64,000 nt of DNA from Ipomoea triloba (taxonomy: Eukaryota > Streptophyta > Magnoliopsida > Solanales > Convolvulaceae): the NCBI RefSeq assembly GCF_003576645.1, contig NC_044925.1, positions 16,390,847 to 16,454,846 on the forward strand. Reading direction: 5' to 3'. Shown here piece by piece: positions 46,001 to 58,329 of the stretch. Positions within the stretch are counted from its first letter, which is position 1. Every line of letters begins with the position of its first letter. The notes below the pieces were generated by a model that had not been told where the DNA came from, did not search any database, and was given only the letters and a program-made list of their open reading frames with translations. Both the position numbers and the translations under genes were made by a program.

Positions 46001-46579
46001 GCAGCAGAACTGTAACACCCCAATTTTCACATCTTGGATTTATTACAAAATCCTTAAAATATAATACATTGCGGAAGCATCTAACCAGCAAAAAAACTGG
46101 GGGTTACCGCCACGCTTAGGTATCTCTCCTATACCCAAACGCTAAGGCTAAACTTACAACATCGAATAACCACATCAATATTCCAACTGAATACATATGG
46201 AAATAATTCTTCCAGGGTGTCTATTCTAGGATAGAGTAGTCTTCAACCTCGACTCCCATCCTATTCTGAGCTCATCGGCCACAGGGGCCCACGCTAGACT
46301 GCATCTAATAAAGGACACAATGAAGTGTAGTTAGCACGACGGCTAAGTAAGGAAATCCATTGTCACTTAAAAGTAGACAAAGGTTTGAAAACATAACAAT
46401 TTGAAAGCTTTATAAAGTTTTTCCCTTGATTTGAAAATCCACCTGCAACCAAATGATTCGTAGATAGCATAATAGTGTATATACGTTAAATCATGTAAAG
46501 CTTTTCTCATAGAAGAGATATTCATTTCCTCATTATTGTTTCAAATAAAATATGTGCCAATAATCACAACTTCCACATG

Positions 46580-46660
46580 TATGCACCATATCATACTCAT
46601 AATCATACTCATACTCATACTCATCCTCATAGTCATAATTATCATCATAATCATATAAGC
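46580..46660. repeat. (TCATAC/TCATAA)n microsatellite
   Basis: Short irregular tandem repeats of catactcat and related words inside the solo LTR. Confidence 0.8.
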
Positions 46661-47499
46661 ATTTAAATAGAAATAACCAGTTTTTACCATAATGAAGTTA
46701 AAGATATTCCAATTCACACCATAATTTCCTTCTCATTTCCATCATCTCACCACAACCTAGTTATTCCAACTAGGGGAAGCAGATCTAGGACCTTTAGTGT
46801 GCACACCCCTTGTCGGGATTCCAAGCCCGCAGGTTAGTCACTAGCTCTAGTAACCCTGGATATGTTTCTACAAGGTTACTCAAGTGGTTAACACCAATCA
46901 TTTTGGGGCCCAATGTTTGTAATTCCATTATGAATGTTAAAAAGGAATATCCTCCAACTTCACACCGTGATTTCATTTTGTCTCATTCTTTACTTTCTCG
47001 CTTTATGCATTTTGAACAATATAGGTCTACCTTTGTATATATATATATATATATATAAGGTTGTAAACACATATACATGTCTACTACATATATTCATCAC
47101 AACATAATCGTATACTAGTTACCTCATATAATCATCCACATATCTACATATATTCATCATATACCACAATCACACCAATCTTTCATCTACTAAAATCTTT
47201 ATATCCATACTTTATCAAGAAATTCATGAATATCATGGTGGAAAAAGGTTTTGGTGGACATAAAGATTACCTTATCTTCTTGAAAATGTTACTAACTTCC
47301 TCTAGACGCTCACTCTTCCACTTCCTTTGGTTCTTCACCGTAAGTTTTCATAAACATTTTCACTTGCCCAAAGGCTTTTCAAACGTAGTTCAAGTACGAG
47401 CAAAATTTGGAAGAAAACAAAGTTGAGAAAATACTGAACACAAGCTGGTCACTCATCGGATACTTATATATTTCTACTAACACTACATATATCCATTCC

Positions 47500-48540
47500 C
47501 AATACTTATTCCTTATCATGAATCTCAGTTCCTCTTACAATCCAATCATCATCGGTGATCCATAATCATGGTTCCACCATTAATTAATAATAGATAGTTG
47601 TCCTTGTCACTATCGTCATCAACAACTTTCACTATCATCAACACCATTATAACTTAAGGAAATCACACATCTATAAACAACACTTAGTCACCCATAATCC
47701 AACAATGAACCTTAATCATTCTTAAGCATTAATTATTGTCATTAGTAACTACTAACCTTGTAATCCATCATCGACAACAAGTCAACAACATTATAACATC
47801 ATTATCAAGTCATCGAAAGCATTAACACCATTATTAACCATAATCCATAATTATCCATTAATCTAAACCATTAATTCATAATCACCGATTCATAACTCAT
47901 GTACCATAATTATAGCATTATATATCACCACCATAATTATAATTCAACATCTTAGCTCAACAACATAATGACATCACCATTATCAATAACGTTATCCATC
48001 ATTCCATCATCCTCATTTAATTCCATCATTAATCCAATCTTTAATCATAATCCTTATAAGCTCATAATCTTCATAACTTTCCTTACTTAGTAATAAGAAT
48101 AATAGTTCCTAATCACCATTATTAATAATCACCACCCTTAACCATAATTCATAATTGATTTCAAACCTTAAATCACTAAACCATAACTCATCATTAGACC
48201 ACAATTTCTCACATTCAACAACTTACCCATCTATAATTAACATAAAAAAAACCTTTAGTCATTAGTCCAACATTATCCTCATCACTAGGCTTCAACGTGA
48301 ACCAAATCACCAATCTATATCATATTCTTAGCATCCTCTCATTACTCAATAATCACCATAATTAATCCTTAAGTACTCTTAATCATTACCTTAATCCGCC
48401 ATCATTAATTAACAAAATTCATTAAACAACCCATGATACTCATTCATCCTGAATCTATAATCATTCTCATAACCTCTTAAGTTCATTACAACCCCATCAT
48501 CTAAACATCAATAATAATAATCAAAGCTTATACAATTTGA
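47500..48540. repeat. G-poor A/T/C low-complexity tract
   Basis: About 1 kb composed almost only of A, T and C in degenerate catcattaatc-like words, with G rare on the plus strand. No comparable block is visible in the related LTRs. Confidence 0.75.
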
Positions 48541-51161
48541 TCTTACTCCCGAACCTACTAGACTCCACTGGACGCGCGTCCAGGGCCGCGTCCAACACGT
48601 TCCGCCTATTCTGGACAGTAATTCAGCTTGGCGCAGTCCAAAAGATTGAGCCGGTAAAAATAGTTCCCGAACTCTTTTTCACTTGAAATTTTTATGGTAG
48701 AACCCCAACTCATAGTACTTGATGTCCATAAAAAGTTTTGGTCACCTAGGTTCACGAATTAACACAGAAAATTCCATCTTTGCCCTTGGCAGTGTGCTGT
48801 CCGGAATTTTCTTCTCTCTGGACCAGTTTTGGAGAAAAAATTCGAAAACCATACTTCCACTACTCCGATCATTATGAAATTTTATAGGCAGCTTCTAAAC
48901 TTATGGAACTACCTCTCTAAAAAAAATTGGATCAAAATACCTTACCAATTTTTCCCTGAAATTCTCGGAAGTCACTGCCAGAGACTAGCTTAATTTCTTG
49001 TCAATATTTTCACAAGTATAAGCCTATATGGGCATAAATACAACATATACAAGCATATCCAAGCTATGAACATGTATACAAAAATATTCCCAAAGCTCCA
49101 AAACACCATGTTTCAACCAAATAATCAATTATCTAATTTCAAGTGACTAAACCAACTTAAGGGAATTCCTTACCTCCACCGGGTTACTAGTCCTCGTAGA
49201 AGACTCTTGGAGTTGATTTCCCCAATTTCACCTCAAAATCCTATGATTCCACCAACAACATATCACAACATACAAGAAATCTTAACTTAGATTCAAGCTC
49301 TAGGAAGGATTATAAAGCTTTCTACCGAATAAAATTGAAGTCTTACCGAACAAAGATGATCTTGATGTGGAAAACCCTAGTTGTTGAAGCTTGAACTCAA
49401 GAATGAAGATGAAATATTCTCTCTTGTTTTCCTCTTGGAAATTTCGAATTTTTGAGGGGAAAATGGATAAAATTGAAGACTTAAGCTAGTTATATCATCT
49501 CTAAAATGATATAATAATAATACATGGTGAAAATTAGTGACATGTGTCACTTTCTAGTGGTAAGTAGAATAAATATCTTAGCTTATACTGACCGGGATTG
49601 AAACAGATGAATTCTCGGTAGAAAATAATCTAAATCCAAAAATTTTCGAAACCAAAAATTTATTCCAGTCTAAAACTCAAAATTGGGCTAGGTTCGGTAC
49701 ACCGCGAAATTCTGCGATGCTACGATCACAACAAATTTTCACCCTTATACTCCGTCCAATTTCAACTTAACTAAGCAGGAAGTTCATACTTAGTCCTAAT
49801 ATGCATAATCATCCATTTCCTAAGGAAATCCAAACTGAAAATTCGTCCTCAAAAATTTTACGGTTCTTGACCGGCACGAACGATCGGAACTTAATAACAA
49901 CTATACTTCCTTATAATAATTCCTTTGAAGCATCTGAAGATCATAACTTATGAATGTCAACGCCTTATGATAAAATAATAATGTTAGGAAAATACGGGGT
50001 ATTACAAGAACACACCTGGACGCGCAGTGGACGCGCGCCCAGCCGTGCGTCCGTCGCGTAAATTTTGGCGGTTCGGCGAGGTTTAAAAGGGGAATTGAGC
50101 CATTTTACAGAGGATCCCCGACACACTTCAACCTTAGTTCAGTTTAGAAAATTCTCTCTCTAGATTTAGGTCTAAATTCCCTCCACTTCCAAACTTCAAT
50201 TTTAATCAAAATTCAAGTCATCTAGCTAGATTTAGAGGAGATCTTCCACTTCAACATTGTATTGCTCAAGATTGATTCAAGATTTCTACTCCAATTCAAG
50301 TAACATTTCAATTCCAAGTCTTATAATTCCATTCTTAGTTTTTGATTTGATTGTTGATTTGATCTTGATTGTTGATTTGATTTTACTTCTAGTCACTTTC
50401 AATTGCTCAATTGCATCTATGATTTCTATTCTAAATATGTGTAGCTAATTCCTTTGTGGATTTGGATCAATTGATCTTGCATGTTTTCTCTTGAGCTCTA
50501 ATATCTTAAATCTAGGGTTGATTGATGCTTAGTGGATGTTTGATTGTGATTTGGGATGTATGTGTGGACTCTATGCCAACTAGGCCGGTTGCACTAGAGA
50601 ATTATGTTAAAAACCACTCACCTATGAGAATAGGGAGTGTTTAAGACCTCACCAATCACATTTCCCTCTCACCTTTGAGAAAAGGGAGAGTGGAAGACAA
50701 GAGGCACACAAAGTGTTTGACAAAATGCCTCTTTTAGCCTAGTGATCATGAGAATGACATTACGGTTTAGGAGAGAGTCCATTGACCATGAGAGTGGCAA
50801 TGGTGCTTGTGACCTTGTCTCATGTAAGTCCAATGAGTGTTTTCACACCCTAGTACAATAAGAAATCAAGAGAGTACGTGCTTGCTAGGTTGGTCTGAAT
50901 CCTCTTTCCAATTGATTGTTTCTCATTCCTTTACCTCTGTTTGTTTGCCTTAGCATGATACACACCTTCTACCTTAGGATTAGCTTTCGAACACTAGGTG
51001 CTCTTGTGATTAATCCCTTGCTTACCGATTCCCTCCTTGCCTTCCTTGAGAGCGATACTCGGGAACTTCTTCCCGTTTTAACACCTACTTCTTTCCATCC
51101 ACCGCGAAAAACTACATCCATCAATTATAAATAATGTGAATTAATTTTTCTTAATTGAACC

Positions 51162-51369
51162 CAGTGTTGCAAAAATCGCGCCTAAGCGCGGATTATTCGA
51201 TGCCGAGGCGCTGGGAGGCGCTTGGGCCGCCGGCCGACTAGGCGGCGCCTAGGCCGCCTAGCCGGGCGCCTGGGCCACCGGCGACTGCTTCTTTTTTTTT
51301 TTTTATTTTTTTTTAAATTATAAGTCTTAAACATTTGAACTATTAATGTTATAATGTATTAACTAATAC
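51162..51369. mobile_element. Fragment of the CCGCCTAGG hAT MITE
   Basis: Starts cagtgttgcaaaaatcgcg and continues with GC-rich ggcgcc/cctaggc words into an AT-rich centre. It is then cut by the LTR that begins at 51370. A third, more divergent copy of the family at 25039. Confidence 0.75.
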
Positions 51370-54035
51370 TGATAAGCACCAAGAATAGCACTTATAAGGG
51401 GTCTTTATTAGATTAAAAGTGCATCGTTTTGACATCCGACTACAACAATTGCATGCATTTTAGCTCAGATGTGATCAAAATCGTCTAACAACATTTCTAG
51501 AAAGTGTTTTGAGGTATTTCACAGGTTGGAGAGGGATTTGAGGCTAAAATAGAGCAAAAGACAAACAAGCCGCAATGCAGTAGCGTCCCACGGAGCCTCA
51601 CACGCGTGTGGCTGGCCGTGGAATAATTCCAGTACTTGGAAGCAAGCGTGGTCGAGCCAAGGGTCATTTTGGGAAATTTGTTCTCTTTTTGTCACCTATA
51701 TAAATCCCTTTTGCCCTAAACTTAGGGAGGAGGAGGGGATTAGATCAGAAAATTCATAGAATAGGGTAGAATAGATCTAGAGGGTTTTCTCCCCTCTTGG
51801 GGAAAATTCCTTTCTCTCATAGTTTAGAATAGATCAAGGGCAAGATTGATGATTGGGATTTCAAGATCAAGATTGTAAAGATCCCCTTTCTAAGGATGGT
51901 AACCATTCTCTCCAATTTCTAATTCAATACTTGTTTCTTTGAACTTTCCTTTCTTTTTCTTCTTTCTTTAGCATGATAGAGTAGATTAGATAGGGGATTG
52001 GTGGCCCCATGGTAGATCTATGTGGATGTTGAATATTATTTCTTTGAATTGTGAGTTGTTTGGTTGTTGGATGATGAACTTGTGTGGATGATGTTCTTCA
52101 AGCTTTGTGCCTTTTGTGGCCACATTAGGTAGCAAACCCAAAGGAAGTGAGTGTGTGCGCGATAGCGGCCACTCATGAGTTTAACTCACCCACATCTCTG
52201 CTCTTAGTCCGAGAGGACAAGATTCGAGAGGAGAGGTAGACAAAGTGTTCGATGATATGCCCCAACCAAATGAGGATGTGGGAGTCCAAAGTGTGACGCC
52301 ACTTGGTGATGTGCCATGAACTCCCTAGTCTATTCCACGTCTTGCACTCGCAAACCCATCCAAAGATAGACCACATAGAGAAATCTAAAGCCCAATCTCC
52401 ACTTTACTTTTATTTTATTTATTTTACACAACTACTACCAACCTTTCAAACTCCCCTACAAATGAATCCAACCCTTAGCAAATCTCGTAACTCTTTTCCT
52501 TCAACCTCTTAGATGCCAACACACCTATTCGGTTCCCATTCGTCGTCCTTGAGAGACACGACACTCGGGGAGTCTTGACTCTTCGTTTTACCACTTCACC
52601 TTCACCCCCACTAAAACCACAACATCAAAATGGCGTCGTTGCCGGGGATGGCAAACGGTTTCGAATAGTGTTGACATCTTAGAAATAGAATTTTAAGAGT
52701 TCTTGAATTGCTTTTTTATTTATTTATTTTATTTTCTTATTTTTGTTACTTGACTGAAGATGTGAGCTTACATTGCCTTGAATATCTTGTCCTCACTTGC
52801 AACTACTTTTAGTTGCAAAATATTTGTTGTTGGCTAAGCTATTGTGCATGAATTTTCTTTATCATATCATTTGAAGCTTGCCAATAAGTGCTAAAATGAA
52901 TCCCCAGGGTTACCCACACCATGGAGGACAATCCTATGCAAATCCTCAACCCCAACCATATCACTATTACCCCCATTCCACCTATACTTACCCTCCACCA
53001 ACATACTACTACCCACCTCCATACCATTACCCAATTCCACCAACATATCATTTACCGTCTCCATATCATTATCCAATCCATACACCAAATCATCACCTAC
53101 GTCCTTATGAAACACCATCTCCACATTTCCAAGAAATTTACCCTTCACAATCACCAAATTCACAAGAAATTGACTCATTAAGCTCTAAAGACATCATATC
53201 TCAAAACATAGAGAGTAAGCTTGTGCAAATGATGCAACAACTTGATCCAGGCTATACTCCCGAGTCAAATTCATTTCCCAATTCCCAACTAAACACTTAC
53301 TACCCACCTCCATCACAAAACCATAGAAAACAATACTACATATTCCTATAAAACACTACATTCTTTGCCACATAATACCCATACCAATTCTTGTAATCCT
53401 ATTCCACTGGCCAAGGACGAAATTGAAATCCTAAAAGCAAAAATTGATGAATTCACGAGGATGGCCAAGGAGGATACGGCTAAACTAAAATCCGAAATCA
53501 AGAGCGAACTAAAAGACTATCTCGCTACCCTTCGGGAGGAAGGACTTCCATTAGAAGAGGTCGAAACGAAGATGTTATCCATGATGGAGGAGCTCATGAA
53601 GATCAATGAGTCCCGAGCCAACTCCACCATCATAAATGACATCTCCACTTTGGAAGCCCATCCAAGGATTGTACAAGGGGTTGAAAAAGAGCAAAATGCT
53701 AAGGGAGAGGAGAGTTTTAAAGGAATAGATGATTGTTATGCCCTGGTACTTGAGGAAGTTCCAATCTTTGAATTGGAAAGTCAAAAGGAGGTAGAGATGG
53801 AGGGTGAGGATGAGGACATCGAAGTAGTGTGGGAAGATGAAGAGCCGAGTTATGGTAAAATTCCTAATCCCTCTTGTGCTCTTAGTGAAAACATACTTGT
53901 GGATGACTCCTTTCGCCTTAATACTTCCATCATATGTGATTATGATTGCTTTAAATTTCGGGAGGATGATTCCATGGAAAATTTTGATGTATTGATTAAT
54001 GCTTGTAAGGATTCTATCTTGTTTGCTACCGATTA

Positions 54036-54127
54036 TGTAACACCCCGTAAATTCGTTCAAACCTTGAGATCGGTAATCGTTTCCGCCGGGTAATTTATTT
54101 GATTAAATTGGGCTTAGTCTTTCCAAT

Positions 54128-54177
<50 letters not shown>

Positions 54178-56517
54178 CTTGAACCCGGAATTAATTATTT
54201 TATTGAAAGGCCCAATTCTTGATTTAATTCTTGTAAGGGATTTATGTAAATTGGATCCTTACAATTCTTATAAGTAAGAATATGTGTATAACGGCCCAAT
54301 ATATATATTCAATTCTTGAATGATTAATTTCCTACAACTAGTAGTATAATACATAATGTGAGACCCATTTCTTTTTATAAGGGCCCATAATTTCATGTCT
54401 TACCCTAGTGATACATACATAATATATGTAATGATCTTTCCCTACTAATATAAAAGCATTGTACTTACAACCCTATTTCCCTTTTCATCCTCCTGCAAAT
54501 ACATTTCATCCTATTCTTTCCACTTCTAAAGAACCCTAAGTAAATCCTACACTTTCTTCTTCAAGATCCAAGATCAAGTTTGCTCTTTTAGGATTGATAA
54601 GGCTTGGTTAAGTGTTTATCTTTAGGAATATACCTTGCATCATGTTGTTTTCATAATCTTTATACAAGTTCTTATGTTGTTCTTTTGGGATCTTTTGGGA
54701 AAAGATGATCAAGGTGGAGGTGAAGCTTTGTAGGGAGTTTTGAGGATTCTTGGTTGAAGTGTGCTCCAAAGAGGTAACCATCATGTCTCACAAAACCTAT
54801 TTTTACACTCTTGATCTTTGAATATTATTTGGAGTATTGGAATCCTGTGAAATTCTTTGCTGCTTAGCTATTTTGGTTGTCTGTGAGATATTTGGATGGA
54901 TTTATGAACTTGTGTTCTTGATCCTTTGCATCTTGATGTTTATGAACATTTGTTAGTATGGATTCCATGTTTATTTGACTTCTGGGAGATGTAATCTAGA
55001 CAATCTGATCCTATTTTTGTATTATGGGAATGAACTTTGCGTATTCTGTCTGTTCTGTTCTGGGAAGGGTTGGATCACACTTACGGAGGAACTCAACGGA
55101 ATAATGTGCCCCGTTGGTGTCTTCCGCAAGTGTGTGGCGGTGGAGGATGGCGGATGAGGGTCTTCCACCAGGGTGATCCGCCTCCTTCTTGCGGAGGAGT
55201 GCGACGGAGCTAGGGGATCCGTTGGGGGATGCCGCCCGTTGAGGCGGAGGGGTGTGGCGGAGCAAGTGGTTCCGCCAGGGTATTCCGTTGGTGCTTCTGG
55301 ACATCTGCTTCCAATGTTTATTTTGTTGTTCTGTTGTCTTGTTGTTTCACCATTGTTTCTGGAACTTGTTGGGATATTATGTTGAGTATTTTTCCTTGGT
55401 TATTGAGCATTTATTCATGTCTCTTGATTCATTATCTTGATGTATTGGTTGGATGAATTCTTGGTTGTATTCTCTGGGAGTTGGTTGTGTTCATATTCTG
55501 AGATGAACACTGTGAGTTGTTGTTCTTGGGATGAGTTTGAGGATGGATATGGAGTGGTGGATCTTTGAGTATCTCTTGGGCTGTTTGAGGATGAACTAAC
55601 TGTGGAACTAACCTTGGGCTTTTGCCTTTGTGATTGGGTTTTTGCCCATGTGATTGGACTTCGGTCCCTATGATTTGGTTTTTACCCCTGTGATTGGGTT
55701 TTACCCCTGTGATTGGACTCCGGTCCCTGTGACTGGGTTATTACCCCTGTGAACTAACCTTCGGGCTTGGCGTTTGGTGTGAGAATTGGTGCTTGGGATT
55801 GGAAGTTGGGGTTTTGGTACTTATCATTGGGTTGAGGTCTGTTTGGTTCTTTGTTGACTCTTGAGTTGTATTGTATCTTGTTGATTATTGGTTATTCTTG
55901 GATATATTCTAGTTTGGTTGTTTCTTATGAATATTCAGTTGAGTTTGTGATTCGGTTGGATATTGGAATTGATGAGAAGTCTTGGTTTATCTTTTATTCA
56001 GCGTGTTATTGTTGAGTATCCAATTTCAAGTATTGAACAGTTCGTTGGTGTGTATATTCTATATGGGTGTGTAAACCTATTTACAAACTTATATATATCT
56101 ATACTTCCTTGCGGGTGTGAATGGTGGTTGCTTAGCAGTCTTTTGCTAATGGTTTCTTGTATGTTTTCCAGGTATGCAATAAGTCTAAGCGTGAGAGCGA
56201 TAGAGATATATCCGTATGAGGCGGCTTAGACTAGTTTGTTATGTTTTAGACTTATGTTTTGGGCCTGTGCGCCAATATGAGATTTTATATACTCTTGTTT
56301 TAGATCTTGGATGTTTTGGATATGTTTGAGGATTTATATACTATTTGGTTTCAGTTTTTGGTTAGCCTGTGCATCTAGGCCGTGTTTTCTTACCTAGATG
56401 TGGCATGATACCCCTTAGGTTTTAATTCGCTTCCGCTATGTTATGTTTTATGGTTGAGATGGGCAGCTTTTGTGTTAAGTTTAGCTATCTCAGCTTGTGA
56501 AAAGTTGGGGTGTCACA
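54036..56517. mobile_element. Solo gypsy LTR inside the ORF, 2482 bp
   Basis: Starts TGTAACACCCCG and ends GGGGTGTCACA, flanked by gatta (54031-54035 and 56518-56522). Its termini resemble the Tekay-like LTRs but the interior differs, so it is a separate subfamily. It contains a (TA)n tract at 54129-54174, a cassette of cgga/tccg words at 55075-55285 and tandem tgtgattgggttttacccc phrases near 55625-55760. Confidence 0.9.
55625..55760. repeat. Short tandem repeats of a GATTGG-TTTTTACCCCTGT type
   Basis: About five units of 22-26 bp such as tgattgggtttttgcccatg and gattggactccggtccctgt, inside the solo LTR. Confidence 0.8.
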
Positions 56518-56975
56518 GATTATGATTGCTTTAATTTCTTGAAAGATGAATCCTTTGCTTTGGGTAAGAATGAGATGGTGAGTGAAGAGGATGATGATTC
56601 ATTCTATTCGTGTGAGAGTGTGAGTGATAGGAAGAGATGGTGGGAAATAATAGGTCTATCACGTTCAATCTTATGGAAAAAGACGAGTGGAGAGAGTTGA
56701 CCACACTTGAAACTGAGGAAGGGTGTGAGGAGATATGGTTTGAAAGAAATGAGAAAATCTTTAGGGGGAGAAGAGAGGAAAAAGAAAAGGAAGTAGACAC
56801 CATCCTAGAAGAGCTAGGGAGGGTGTTTGAGTCTATAATTCTTCCAACCATGGATTTTATCTTTCCTTTATCTTTGTGGGAATTCAAGGATGTTACCCAC
56901 CTTGGGACATTCCTTGAAGCTAAAGTTCACGGGACGCTTGGTAAGGTCCCAAAATCTGTGTGCCTTGAAGGATAG

Positions 56976-57657
56976 GCCAATTTACGTCTGGCCAGGAGAC
57001 GTAAAACCATGGCGCACTTGGGAGGCAGTCCCAATGTTATCTTACTTTTCTTTAAAGCTTTTCTTGTTATCTATAGTATGTTTTCCTTTAGCTTGATTTC
57101 AATAATGTTTCTATAACCTCGGTTAAGCTAACAAGTACAGATCATACACCCGAGAATTATAAGTTGCCCGCAATCAATCGACAAACATCATCACTAGCAA
57201 AGGAAGGAAGGGAAACCAAGGTAAGCTTTGCACAGCACGTCTTCCACGCCACCACCACGCGTGTGGCTAGGCATGGAAAACTTCCAAAGAGCTACCACGC
57301 CGCTCACACGCGTGTGAGCAGGCGTGTGAATAAACTAGAGAGCTCCCACGCCTACCACCACGCGTGGTAGCGTGCGTGGACGGGCACCATATTTTTCGCG
57401 AACTTTTCGCGCGAAGTGGTTTAAAACCCTTTCCTTGCTTCATTTCTTCCCCACCACGAGCAAAAACTCTCCCATGCTGAAAATATACACCTTCTAAGCA
57501 TTTCCTTCCAAGTCTCTCAACTTTTCTTAAGGATCTTAAGTCATTTCCAAGGTAAGAACATACTCTTCTTTGCTATTTGCATGTTTAATGAAGAACTTGT
57601 TCTATTTTGAAGAATACCTCCATGGGTTTCTCTTGTGTGACATTTTTCTTGAGATAC
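56976..57657. other. Non-coding tail of the second non-autonomous element
   Basis: No coding sequence. Three ACGCGT-centred palindromes (about 57259, 57308, 57360) with tccacgcc / gcgtgga flanks form a cassette like that at 37010-37090 in the sister element. Confidence 0.6.
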
Positions 57658-58329
57658 TGATAAGCCTCCGAGATACCCTTAATTCAGGCACATTTTAGGG
57701 TGTTTTATCGCGTCTATAGCATCCTTACTTGGTAAATTATGTTCATAAATGCTTGAAAATCACTAACTGATGCATAGAAGCTACTTTTAGCTTAAAAGAA
57801 GTAAAATAGGAGCCCCGGGAGCAAATACGATCAAAAGTTGAGATTAAAGAGCAAACCAGGCAAGAGCGGAGCCCCGGAGGACCAAACTGGATGGCCACAC
57901 GCGTGTGAGCATGCGTGAAAACTTTCCAGTAGCTTGCCATGCACGCTCACACGCGTGTGAGAGGCGTGGAGACGGTGATGCGCGAATTTCGACTAGGGTT
58001 GTCATTTCAGAGACTATTTAAACCCCTTTGATGAATTTTCAGAGGAGGTTCCTAGAAAATTAGTTTTCCCTTTCTTAGTTTTTCCTTTGGAGAGCTTTCT
58101 CCATTTTTCTTAGTTTTTTTAGATTAGATCAATCTCCATTGTAGCAAGACAACAAGCTTGGATTGAAGATCTTCTTCTCTCTAGGTGATCTCTATTTCAT
58201 TTCTATAATTTTAGCTATCTTGTTCTTGGATTAAATTAGTCTTTGCTTGCAATTTCATATTATGAGTAGCTAGTTTAGTCTAGGGATTTAGATTGTGTGA
58301 TTGAATATTGCTAGTGTGATGATCTTATC

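Larger units (their letters stand above)
46011..50006 (-). mobile_element. Tekay-like solo LTR nested in the Athila-like LTR
   Basis: 3996 bp from TGTAACACCCC to GGGGTATTACA, flanked by agaac (46006-46010 and 50007-50011). It shares long stretches with 30193-33010 and 14310-20486. It is longer than those because of a low-complexity, G-poor expansion at about 47500-48540. It includes a GGACGC cassette at 48565-48600 followed by gcttggcgcagtcc. Confidence 0.92.
45527..51123 (+). mobile_element. Athila-like solo LTR, interrupted
   Basis: Starts TGATAAATGC and ends CATCCATCA, flanked by attat (45522-45526 and 51124-51128). Without the insertion at 46011-50011 it is about 1.6 kb, close to the 1660-bp solo LTR at 22662-24321, and shares its internal order (aaaatgcttgttattgcc, GGACGC words, ctctatgccaactaggccgg, cgggaacttcttcccg). 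No internal element sequence lies between the target repeats. Confidence 0.9.
52878..56975 (+). pseudogene. Unrecognised element ORF, second copy, broken
   Basis: Starts near 52878-52896 with a Pro/Tyr/His-rich segment (YHYYPHSTYTYPPPTYYYPP). It keeps the frame where the sister copy has a stop (SQNIESKLVQMMQQ) but has its own frameshift and stops at about 53340-53400. The coiled coil (KDEIEILKAKIDEFTRMAKE, KDYLATLREEGLPLEEVETK), acidic part (PIFELESQKEVEMEGEDEDI) and DYDCFKFREDDS unit follow to 54035. A solo LTR interrupts at 54036-56517 with TSD gatta. Coding resumes exactly in frame with DYDCFNFLKDES, then shifts frame near 56640, and ends with the conserved FKDVTHLGTFLEAKVHGTLG at 56883-56975. 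Confidence 0.82.
51370..57657 (+). mobile_element. Second copy of the non-autonomous LTR family, 3' end missing
   Basis: 5' LTR 51370-52627 begins TGATAAGCACCAAGAATAGC like the LTR of 34177-40682. The primer site is at 52631-52648 (tggcgtcgttgccgggga, one change). The unusual ORF follows in pieces (52878-54035, 56518-56975), split by a solo LTR. The non-coding tail 56976-57657 holds cacgcgtg palindromes, as in the sister element. No 3' LTR of this family is seen before another LTR begins at 57658. Confidence 0.88.

Noticed and set aside
47500..48540. Considered as a CRISPR-like or satellite array
   Set aside because: No constant repeat length or unique spacers; it is degenerate low-complexity sequence.
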